Shown here one piece after another: positions 1-5,426 of a stretch of 5,426 nucleotides of DNA. Every line of letters starts with the position of its first letter. Position 1 is the first letter of the stretch. Position numbers and translations under genes: made by a program. The notes under the pieces were generated by a model. It was not told the origin of the DNA, did not search any database, and saw nothing but the letters and a program-made list of their open reading frames with translations. The DNA comes from an uncultured beta proteobacterium (GTDB lineage Bacteria; Pseudomonadota; Gammaproteobacteria; Burkholderiales; Burkholderiaceae): positions 1 through 5,426 of the forward strand of contig CAIMXN010000228.1 in assembly GCA_903845455.1 (NCBI GenBank). Direction: 5' to 3'.

Positions 1-1499
1 AATTCTTCTGGGAAATACGATTTCACAAAACGATCACTATCGTTCCAAATGTTTCGAATCATCGAAGGCCATGGACGCTTCACAACCAAAATACCACCAT
101 GACCATTTGGCACATCATGACCTGCCTCATCCACAATGGCTGCCATGATGCCTGGCAATGGCAAGGTGCATGAACCTGGAATCATGGGTGTCGCACCTGG
201 TAGCGGAGAAATCATATGACCACCAGTTTCGGTTTGCCAGAAAGTATCTGTGATTGGACAACGGGAACCGCCAACGTTCTCGTAGTACCACATCCAAGCT
301 TCTGGATTGATGGGTTCGCCTACTGAACCCAAGAGGCGCAAGGATGACAAATCGTAACTCTTAGGATGGATTGCTTGATCATTACTAGATGCTTTGATCA
401 ATGAACGAATTGCCGTTGGTGCTGTGTAGAAAATGCTTGCCTTATGTTTTTCGATCATGTGCCAGAAACGACCAGCATTTGGATAAGTGGGTACGCCCTC
501 AAACACAATCTGAGTAGCACCTACTGCAAGCGGGCCATAAGTAATATAGGAGTGACCAGTTACCCAGCCAATATCAGCAGTACACCAAAACACATCGCTT
601 GGCTTGATGTCAAAGGTCCACTTCATGGTCAAAATAGTCCACAACAAGTAACCGCCAGTAGAGTGCTGAACCCCCTTTGGTTTACCGGTAGAGCCGGATG
701 TATAGAGAACAAATAGGGGATGCTCTGCGCTGACCCATTCTGGCTCACAAGTGGCAGACTCATTGGCAACGACTTCATGCATCCAAGCATCGCGACCCGC
801 CACCATTGGAATAGTTCGACCAGTACGCTTATAAACAACGACGTTTTTTACTTTTTCACAATCACCTAATCCAATGGCTTCATCAACGATCACTTTGAGA
901 GGCAACTCTTTACCACCACGGTATTGTTCATCTGCAGTAATGACTGCAACTGCACCAACGTCAACAATACGTTCTTGCAATGATTTAGCAGAGAAGCCAC
1001 CAAACACGACAGAGTGAGTGGCACCGATACGGGCACAAGCTTGCATGGCCACGATGCCTTCAATGGACATCGACATATAAATAACGACACGGTCGCCAGA
1101 CTGAATGCCCATCTTACGCAGTGCATTTGCCATTTTGCAAACGCGCTCGAGCATCTCTTTGTAAGTCACTTTAGTGACTATGCTGTCATCAGCTTCAAAA
1201 ATGATTGCAACTTTATCGCCTAAGCCATTTTCAATTTGGCGGTCTAAACAGTTATAGGAAGCATTGGTTAAGCCATCTTCAAACCATTTATAAAAAGGCA
1301 CGCTTGATTCATCAAGAACCTTAGTAAAAGGCTTCTTCCAATAGAGATTTTCTTTAGCAAGGCGCGCCCAAAAACCCTCATAGTCCTTCTCGGCTTCCGC
1401 GCAAAGCTTGTTATAAGCATCCATTCCAGGAATGGCAGCGCCTTTTACAAAGTCTGCAGGTGGGTTAAATACGCGGTTTTCTTGCTTTAATGGTTCCAT
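1..1499 (-). CDS. acs: Acetyl-CoA synthetase (AMP-forming), 3' end cut by window edge
   Basis: This enzyme activates acetate with ATP and CoA to acetyl-CoA through an acetyl-adenylate, in the cytoplasm. Reading the minus strand from the ATG at 1499 gives 499 uninterrupted codons starting MEPLKQENRVFNPP. The N-terminal Acs cap region (WKKPF, FYKWFEDG, NCLDRQ) is followed by ARIGATHSVVFGGFS. The ATP-binding P-loop YTSGSTGKPKG is at residues 266-276. WCTADIGWVTGHSY follows (Trp312 and Thr314, in the CoA/acetate region), then GSVGEPINPEAW and DTFWQTETGG with Trp421. This last Trp matches the residue that restricts known Acs enzymes to acetate, so acetate is favoured over propionate or longer acids. 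The reading stops just before the expected hinge and the C-terminal lid with the acetylatable catalytic lysine; about 150-160 of the usual ~650 residues lie outside. The start is supported by a GAGGG ribosome site 9 nt upstream. It is divergent from the fumarase gene. Seen: motifs and intact frame; known: family chemistry. Confidence 0.96.
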   Translation of the reverse strand, partial: MEPLKQENRVFNPPADFVKGAAIPGMDAYNKLCAEAEKDYEGFWARLAKENLYWKKPFTKVLDESSVPFYKWFEDGLTNASYNCLDRQIENGLGDKVAIIFEADDSIVTKVTYKEMLERVCKMANALRKMGIQSGDRVVIYMSMSIEGIVAMQACARIGATHSVVFGGFSAKSLQERIVDVGAVAVITADEQYRGGKELPLKVIVDEAIGLGDCEKVKNVVVYKRTGRTIPMVAGRDAWMHEVVANESATCEPEWVSAEHPLFVLYTSGSTGKPKGVQHSTGGYLLWTILTMKWTFDIKPSDVFWCTADIGWVTGHSYITYGPLAVGATQIVFEGVPTYPNAGRFWHMIEKHKASIFYTAPTAIRSLIKASSNDQAIHPKSYDLSSLRLLGSVGEPINPEAWMWYYENVGGSRCPITDTFWQTETGGHMISPLPGATPMIPGSCTLPLPGIMAAIVDEAGHDVPNGHGGILVVKRPWPSMIRNIWNDSDRFVKSYFPEE

Positions 1500-1508
1500 G
1501 CTTCACAG

Positions 1509-1513
1509 CCCTC
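1509..1513 (-). promoter_or_regulatory. Ribosome binding site of acs
   Basis: On the minus strand GAGGG precedes the ATG at 1499 by 9 nt, a normal Shine-Dalgarno distance. It fixes the acs start and is the clearest such site at the left end. The divergent fumarase gene has no comparable site. Confidence 0.7.
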
Positions 1514-1616
1514 TATCTAATGATCAATAATCTATTTCTACTAAATAACGCAGAATGATGGGGACGAAGCCCTTAGAGGTAAGAAGATAAGTGAAAACAC
1601 GGGGGATGTGCTCTAT

Positions 1617-1642
1617 GGCAAACCCTTAAAATAGGGCAAACC
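1617..1642. repeat. Direct repeat GGCAAACC x2 flanking an inverted repeat
   Basis: GGCAAACC occurs at 1617-1624 and again at 1635-1642, start to start 18 bp. Extending each copy to 13 bases (1615-1627 and 1633-1645) gives only two mismatches. Between and partly inside them lies a short inverted repeat, CCCT at 1623-1626 and AGGG at 1633-1636, around TAAAAT. The element ends 22 bp before the fumarase ATG. It could be a regulator binding site overlapping the fumarase promoter or leader. The function is inferred from position only. Confidence 0.45.
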
Positions 1643-1664
1643 TTTACTAATTAAGTCCAAAAAC

Positions 1665-3188
1665 ATGACAAATATTAAACAAAACGACCTGATTCAAAGC
1701 GTAGCAGATGCATTCCAATTCATCTCCTACTATCACCCCAAGGACTTTATTGACGCCATGGGCAAAGCTTATGAGCTCGAACAAGGTGCAGCCGCCAAGG
1801 ACTCTATAGCCCAAATTCTGACAAATAGCCGTATGTGTGCCGAAGGTCACCGCCCGCTTTGCCAGGACACCGGTATTTCTGTGGTTTTCCTTAAAGTTGG
1901 CATGAACGTGCAATGGTCAGACGCCACGATGGGCGTGAGCGAGATGGTGAATGAAGGTGTCCGTCGTGCCTATCTCAACCCAGATAACATGCTCCGTGCC
2001 TCCGTTTTGACTGACCCAGCCGGAAAACGCAAAAATACTGGCGACAATACCCCGGCTGTAATCCATTATGAAATTGTCCCAGGCGATGGCGTAGAAGTTA
2101 TCTGCGCCGCCAAAGGGGGTGGCTCTGAGAACAAGGCCAAGATGGTTATGCTCAACCCCTCTGATTCAATTGTCGACTGGGTTCTCAAAACTGTCCCCAC
2201 TATGGGTGCTGGCTGGTGCCCTCCTGGCATTTTAGGGATCGGTATAGGCGGTACCCCTGAAAAAGCCATGCTGATGGCTAAAGAGTCCTTAATGGGTCCT
2301 GTAGATATTCAGGAACTCATCACCCGCGGTCCTCAGAACAAGCTTGAAGAATTACGTCTTGAACTCTATGAAAAAGTGAACAAACTCGGTATTGGCGCCC
2401 AAGGCCTTGGTGGTTTGACTACCGTTCTTGATGTCAAAATTTTAGATTACCCAACCCACGCAGCCTCCCTGCCTGTCGCCATGATTCCGAACTGTGCGGC
2501 AACTCGCCACGTTCACTTCCATTTACACGGTGATGGCCCCGCCAAATTAGAAATCCCTTCCCTTGCCGATTGGCCTGATGTTACTTGGACTCCCGATACC
2601 AAAAAATCTAAGCGCATCAACCTAGATACCTTGACTGCACAAGAAGTTGCAAGTTGGAAACCGGGTGAAACACTGTTACTCAACGGTAAAATTTTGACTG
2701 GTCGAGATGCAGCCCATAAGCGCATTCAGGATATGCTTGCTAAAGGCGAAGCGTTGCCAGTGAGCTTTAAAAATCGGGTGATTTATTACGTTGGTCCAGT
2801 AGACCCCGTGCGCGATGAAGTGGTTGGCCCAGCCGGGCCTACTACCTCGACCCGCATGGATAAGTTCACTGAAATGATGCTGGCGCAGACGGGCTTGATT
2901 TCGATGATCGGCAAAGCCGAGCGAGGTCCCACTGCAATTGAGGCCATTAAGAAACATAAGTCGGCCTATCTGATGGCTGTGGGCGGCGCTGCTTACTTAG
3001 TGTCTAAAGCAATCCAAACTTCTAAAGTCGTTGGCTTTGCTGATTTAGGCATGGAAGCAATTTATGAATTCGATGTCAAAGACATGCCCGTCACAGTTGC
3101 GGTGAACTCTGAAGGTATCTCCATGCATGAGACTGGACCTAAAGAGTGGCAAGCCAAGATCGGAAATATTCCGGTCGTGATTGCTTAA
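1665..3188 (+). CDS. fumA: Fumarate hydratase class I ([4Fe-4S], iron-dependent fumarase)
   Basis: The enzyme reversibly hydrates fumarate to L-malate in the TCA cycle, in the cytoplasm. The 507-residue product has the single-chain class I layout. An N-terminal alpha domain (about 10-290) carries three cysteines in conserved settings expected to hold the [4Fe-4S] cluster: Cys66 in LCQDTG, Cys185 in GWCPPGILGIG and Cys277 in PNCAATRH. KGGGSEN (150-156) and HVHFHLHGDGPA are further family motifs. The C-terminal beta domain (about 330-507) contains GPAGPTTSTRMDKF and GKAERGPTA. The GWCPPGILGIGIGG version is the shorter ~507-residue type rather than the 548-residue E. coli FumA form. Clusters of this class are normally oxygen- and superoxide-sensitive. 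The ATG start gives the expected N-terminus (MTNIKQNDLIQSVADA), but no Shine-Dalgarno is visible. It is divergent from acs, with murI 39 bp downstream on the same strand. Tartrate or mesaconate dehydratases are related alternatives, but fumarase is much more likely. Confidence 0.93.
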   Translation: MTNIKQNDLIQSVADAFQFISYYHPKDFIDAMGKAYELEQGAAAKDSIAQILTNSRMCAEGHRPLCQDTGISVVFLKVGMNVQWSDATMGVSEMVNEGVRRAYLNPDNMLRASVLTDPAGKRKNTGDNTPAVIHYEIVPGDGVEVICAAKGGGSENKAKMVMLNPSDSIVDWVLKTVPTMGAGWCPPGILGIGIGGTPEKAMLMAKESLMGPVDIQELITRGPQNKLEELRLELYEKVNKLGIGAQGLGGLTTVLDVKILDYPTHAASLPVAMIPNCAATRHVHFHLHGDGPAKLEIPSLADWPDVTWTPDTKKSKRINLDTLTAQEVASWKPGETLLLNGKILTGRDAAHKRIQDMLAKGEALPVSFKNRVIYYVGPVDPVRDEVVGPAGPTTSTRMDKFTEMMLAQTGLISMIGKAERGPTAIEAIKKHKSAYLMAVGGAAYLVSKAIQTSKVVGFADLGMEAIYEFDVKDMPVTVAVNSEGISMHETGPKEWQAKIGNIPVVIA

Positions 3189-3227
3189 GCACTTTCTACA
3201 AACCACACACTAAGCGTAGTTGACTAC

Positions 3228-4034
3228 TTGGCACTGATCGGGGTTTTTGATTCTGGCGTTGGGGGCTTATCCATTTTGGATGAGGCCCTTCACCAACTTC
3301 CAGAACATGATTATATCTATCTAGCAGACTCTGCTAATGCGCCCTATGGTGAAAAGTCGAGTACATGGATTGCTGCTCGCAGTCTTGCTTTATGTCAACA
3401 CCTTGCTCAGGAAGGTTGCGATGCTATTGTTGTCGCTTGTAATACTGCCACAGCAGAAGCAATTAAAGACATTCGTCTGCAATTGGAAATTCCGATTATT
3501 GGGGTTGAGCCAGGCATTAAGCCAGCAGCAATGCAATCTCAGAATGGCATTGTTGGCGTGCTCGCGACTGAAGCTACTCTTCATAGCGATAAGTTCAATG
3601 CGCTGCTGGCAACCCTTCCTGAGAATTGCCAATTTATCAAACAAGCAGGTGCAGGCTTAGTACCTCTCATTGAAGCAGGTAAAGCAGATAGCGAAGAGAC
3701 CTTGGAGTTATTGGCCAAGCATTTAGAACCTATTCAGGATGCTGGGGCAGATACTTTAGTTTTAGGCTGCACCCACTACCCTTTTCTGCGCAAAGCGATA
3801 CGCAAGTTATTAGGCGATAGCATTACCTTGATTGACACTAGTGAAGCTGTAGTTCGTCAACTCAAACATCAGTTGGAAGATAGAACAGCACAGAATTCTG
3901 AAGGTATATGTGGATCTATTCTCTTTATCAGCAGTAAAGATGAAGATACTCTCTTACGTATGGCCCAAGAACTGATGTCAAGCGATTTAAGTGTACACAC
4001 TGTACTAGCAAAACACTTAGGTGAGCTCCAGTGA
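3228..4034 (+). CDS. murI: Glutamate racemase
   Basis: MurI interconverts L- and D-glutamate in the cytoplasm without a cofactor, supplying D-Glu for the peptidoglycan stem peptide. The 268-residue product has the family hallmarks in order: FDSGVGGLS with Asp8 and Ser9, ADSANAPYGEKS (about 33-44), VACNTATAEA with catalytic Cys71, EPGIKPA (about 94-100), and LGCTHYPFL with the second catalytic Cys181 and His183, then IDTSEA (202-207). Both thiols of the two-base mechanism are present, and the length is usual for the family. The start is a TTG: FDSGVGG begins at residue 7, and the only plausible initiation codon in front of it in this frame is TTG at 3228, with at best a weak TAAGCG 11 nt upstream. 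The frame is the same as that of fumarase, with no stop in the 39-bp gap. The stop TGA overlaps the GTG of tonB (GTGA), which points to translational coupling. Confidence 0.95.
   Translation: MALIGVFDSGVGGLSILDEALHQLPEHDYIYLADSANAPYGEKSSTWIAARSLALCQHLAQEGCDAIVVACNTATAEAIKDIRLQLEIPIIGVEPGIKPAAMQSQNGIVGVLATEATLHSDKFNALLATLPENCQFIKQAGAGLVPLIEAGKADSEETLELLAKHLEPIQDAGADTLVLGCTHYPFLRKAIRKLLGDSITLIDTSEAVVRQLKHQLEDRTAQNSEGICGSILFISSKDEDTLLRMAQELMSSDLSVHTVLAKHLGELQ
4019..4024 (+). promoter_or_regulatory. Ribosome binding site of tonB, inside murI
   Basis: AGGTGA lies 6 nt before the GTG at 4031, within the last codons of murI. It matches the AGGUGA part of the Shine-Dalgarno consensus. It supports the GTG start, which is also needed to keep the N-terminal membrane anchor. 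Confidence 0.65.
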
Positions 4035-4732
4035 ATAGTTTTTTATCTTGCCTAGATCGCTACATTCCGTTTGATAAAACAGAGCGCATCATTATTGGCA
4101 TTGTGTTGCTACTGCATGCCCTCTTCTTTGTTGGTTTTCATAAGGGCATGCAACCCAAAGTCGAGGACAACTTGGATGAGAGTCGTGTCATGGCTAATTT
4201 AGTGAGTCCAGATACTGCAAAACAAGTGCAACCACAACCACCAGCGCCACCGCCACCAAAACCTCAGCAAGAAGAAAAAAAGAAAACGGTCAATGAGAAA
4301 TCCTCTCAAGCACCCACACCCCCCCAGTCGCAACAACAAACTCCGACACCGCCTAGCCAGCAGCAAAGCAAATCCGAGGCACCCACTGCCAATGCAACTG
4401 TTGCCCCTTCTACGGGCGGGGGAACGAGTGGCACACCGATTCAAACCGATATTGGTAAACTGATTGTCGTATACGAACCTGATGCTGATGCCTACTACCC
4501 GTCATTCTCGAAGAGATCGGGTGAACAAGGTGAAGTGGTGGTGCGCTTGATTATTGATGAAGCAGGAAATGTTGAAGACATTGCATTGCTCAAATCAAGC
4601 ACATTTCCACGTCTTGATCGCGCCGCTTCTGACATTGGCAAACGTTATCGCTTTAAACCTTACTTAGTAAATGGTTCACCCGCTCGCATTTCAACCAACC
4701 TGTTAATTAAATTTAATCTAAAGACTCAATAA
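4031..4732 (+). CDS. tonB: TonB-family energy transducer
   Basis: TonB spans the periplasm and carries energy from the ExbB-ExbD motor to outer-membrane TonB-dependent transporters, for example those for iron complexes or vitamin B12. The 233-residue product has the standard three parts. A short cytoplasmic start is followed by one membrane segment at about residues 19-37, with His29 matching the conserved histidine in TonB anchors. A Pro/Gln/Lys-rich periplasmic spacer covers about 63-140 (PPAPPPPKPQQ, then EEKKK). The C-terminal TonB domain, about 145-233, carries YYPSFSKRSGEQGEVVV, IDEAGNVEDI, FPRLDRAA and RYRFKP. The position four before His29 is Val25, where E. coli TonB has Ser16, so the usual Ser/His pair is incomplete. 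The start is GTG with AGGTGA 6 nt upstream; its first bases overlap the murI stop. ExbB begins 2 bp after the last stop base. A TolA-like protein is less likely because the TonB C-domain motifs are clear. Confidence 0.92.
   Translation: MNSFLSCLDRYIPFDKTERIIIGIVLLLHALFFVGFHKGMQPKVEDNLDESRVMANLVSPDTAKQVQPQPPAPPPPKPQQEEKKKTVNEKSSQAPTPPQSQQQTPTPPSQQQSKSEAPTANATVAPSTGGGTSGTPIQTDIGKLIVVYEPDADAYYPSFSKRSGEQGEVVVRLIIDEAGNVEDIALLKSSTFPRLDRAASDIGKRYRFKPYLVNGSPARISTNLLIKFNLKTQ
4276..4308 (+). other. Possible -1 frameshift site in tonB (A-AAA-AAG plus stem-loop)
   Basis: The heptamer A AAA AAG at 4276-4282 sits in the exact phase (X XXY YYZ) used by -1 frameshift sites such as that of E. coli dnaX. A perfect 5-bp stem, TGAGA at 4294-4298 and TCTCA at 4304-4308 with a 5-nt loop, begins 11 nt after it. 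A shift would read Glu-Asn-Gly-Gln and stop at TGA 4294-4296. The result would be an approximately 88-residue product with the anchor but no TonB domain. The stem is short, the spacer is long and no upstream stimulatory Shine-Dalgarno is seen, so this is a hypothesis and may be only a by-product of lysine codons. Confidence 0.2.
4310..4366 (+). repeat. Imperfect tandem peptide repeat in the TonB spacer
   Basis: Residues 94-103 (APTPPQSQQQ) and 104-112 (TPTPPSQQQ) are near copies within the TonB periplasmic spacer. The codons of the two copies differ at many synonymous positions, so this is either an old duplication or convergence on a favoured Pro/Gln composition. The first unit contains a C7 run at 4319-4325. 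Such spacers normally vary in length to suit the width of the periplasm. Confidence 0.5.
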
Positions 4733-4733
4733 T

Positions 4734-5426
4734 ATGAATACACCATTTGGCTTAGCAAATTTATGGCTCGAGGGCGATTCGATCACCCGCTTTGTAGCGC
4801 TGGCACTTCTTACCTGCTCAATTGTGACCTGGGTTATTTTACTTTCTCGTTTTTGGGATCTGCGCAATCTGCGTAAACTCACTCCAGAATTAGATAAGTT
4901 TTGGCGTGCCACTTCATTTGACCAAGGTCTCTACTCTTTCACCAAGCATGCAAGCAATCCTTATTACCAAATTGCTAAGTCTGCTTTAGATTCTTCTGCG
5001 CATCATCAAAGTCAATCTACCAATCATCGCGAACTATTACAAACCTTAAACTATTCGGACTGGATGACAAGAAGTCTTAAGATCAGTATTGATGTGGTAG
5101 CTGCCAAATTACAAAAAGGCCTTACTTTCTTGGGTTCTACTGGCGCTACTGCCCCCTTTATTGGTTTATTCGGAACAGTCTGGGGCATCTATCACGCCCT
5201 CATTTCCATTAGTAGCTCTGGTAGCGCCCAAATTGACCAAGTGGCTGGGCCCATTGGGGAAGCGTTGATCATGACCGCATTAGGTTTGGCAGTAGCGATT
5301 CCAGCAGTCTTGGGTTTTAATGCCATCAACCGCGCTAATAAATTGTTTATCGCAGATCTCAATCGCTTCGGTAATGATCTACTGGCTTATTTTGTTACTG
5401 GCGCTCGCGTTAATTCTGGAGAATAA
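4734..5426 (+). CDS. exbB: ExbB/TolQ/MotA-family proton channel protein, likely ExbB
   Basis: ExbB forms the inner-membrane oligomer that, with ExbD, uses the proton motive force to drive TonB. The 230-residue product shows a first membrane helix at about 19-39 (ALALLTCSIVTWVILL), a cytoplasmic stretch of about 90 residues, and then two helices. The second, about 132-154, carries TGATAPFIGLFGTVWGI. The third, about 173-197, carries GPIGEALIMTALGLAVAIP. Thr148, Glu176 and Thr181 fall on the polar channel residues of E. coli ExbB with the same numbering. The ATG is one base after the tonB stop and has no strong ribosome site of its own, suggesting translation coupled to tonB. The stop codon TAA is the last base of the window, so the gene is complete. 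TolQ belongs to the same family, but the tonB neighbour favours ExbB. The partner exbD is expected directly downstream, which is inference. Confidence 0.92.
   Translation: MNTPFGLANLWLEGDSITRFVALALLTCSIVTWVILLSRFWDLRNLRKLTPELDKFWRATSFDQGLYSFTKHASNPYYQIAKSALDSSAHHQSQSTNHRELLQTLNYSDWMTRSLKISIDVVAAKLQKGLTFLGSTGATAPFIGLFGTVWGIYHALISISSSGSAQIDQVAGPIGEALIMTALGLAVAIPAVLGFNAINRANKLFIADLNRFGNDLLAYFVTGARVNSGE

Larger units (their letters stand above)
1500..1664. promoter_or_regulatory. Divergent intergenic region between acs and fumarase
   Basis: This 165-bp gap separates two genes that start away from each other, so it must hold the acs promoter and most likely the fumarase promoter. No sigma-70 promoter with both good boxes is visible on either strand. 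The best -10-like hexamer for the plus strand is TAAAAT at 1627-1632, one mismatch from consensus, but nothing at 16-18 bp upstream resembles TTGACA. On the minus strand the A+T-rich stretch around 1517-1550 is the likeliest location of an acs -10 box, again without a convincing -35. That would fit activator-dependent promoters, but this is inference. No Fur-box-like, CRP-like or terminator-like element was recognised. Confidence 0.6.

Noticed and set aside
843..849. A-AAA-AAC heptamer in frameshift phase inside acs (minus strand), with a -1 stop four codons later
   Set aside because: Acs is a well-conserved full-length enzyme with no known short form, AAC is a weaker slippery codon, and I examined no convincing downstream structure. 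It shows that such heptamers arise by chance and lowers confidence in the tonB case.
1561..1573. GGG...CCC arms around ACGAAG in the intergenic region, considered as a terminator or leader hairpin
   Set aside because: The stem is only about 3 bp and no T-run follows on either strand.
2601..2606. A6 run in the fumarase gene
   Set aside because: It forms two whole Lys codons and is out of phase for the X-XXY-YYZ pattern, so it is not a frameshift candidate.
2676..2957. 93-codon open frame antisense to fumarase, and similar short frames over acs and murI
   Set aside because: They lie wholly within clear conserved genes on the other strand and show no domain or ribosome site.
3189..3227. Gap after fumarase examined for a terminator or a murI promoter
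   Set aside because: No stem-loop with a T-run is present. A TTGACT at 3220-3225 resembles a -35 box but would place the promoter inside murI and lacks a matching -10.
4199..4444. 81-codon open frame antisense to tonB, rich in Arg, Leu and Trp
   Set aside because: It is the mirror of the Pro/Gln-rich spacer codons; it has no recognisable domain and low-complexity composition explains it.

Overview
The window is ordinary chromosomal housekeeping DNA. It most resembles a betaproteobacterium of the Burkholderiaceae, and a low-GC freshwater lineage such as Polynucleobacter is a reasonable guess. The guess rests on moderate base composition judged by eye, the roughly 507-residue class I fumarase type, and a fumarase - murI - tonB - exbB gene order. 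The genus is inference and was not tested by any search. There is no mobile element, CRISPR array, tRNA or rRNA, and no clear rho-independent terminator.

Layout: the left 1.5 kb holds the first 499 codons of acetyl-CoA synthetase (acs) on the minus strand, cut by the window edge before its C-terminal catalytic subdomain. A 165-bp intergenic region (1500-1664) separates it from a divergently transcribed class I fumarate hydratase (1665-3188, plus). The fumarase-proximal part of this gap carries an imperfect direct repeat and a short inverted repeat. Next, 39 bp after the fumarase stop, comes glutamate racemase (murI, TTG start). It overlaps by 4 bp a TonB-type energy transducer (GTG start), which is followed after a single base by an ExbB/TolQ-family proton-channel protein whose stop codon is the last base of the window. 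An exbD would be expected just outside.

How the genes work together: acs and fum are both central carbon genes (acetate activation feeding the TCA cycle; fumarate to malate) and share one divergent control region. murI supplies D-glutamate for peptidoglycan. TonB and ExbB (with the expected ExbD) form the inner-membrane motor that energises outer-membrane TonB-dependent transporters. The tight packing of murI, tonB and exbB suggests one transcript with translational coupling; fum may be part of it.

I did not find convincing evidence of an undescribed system. The observations most worth checking are the direct repeat upstream of fum, and an in-phase A-AAA-AAG slippery heptamer in tonB that is followed by a small stem-loop and a quick -1 frame stop.
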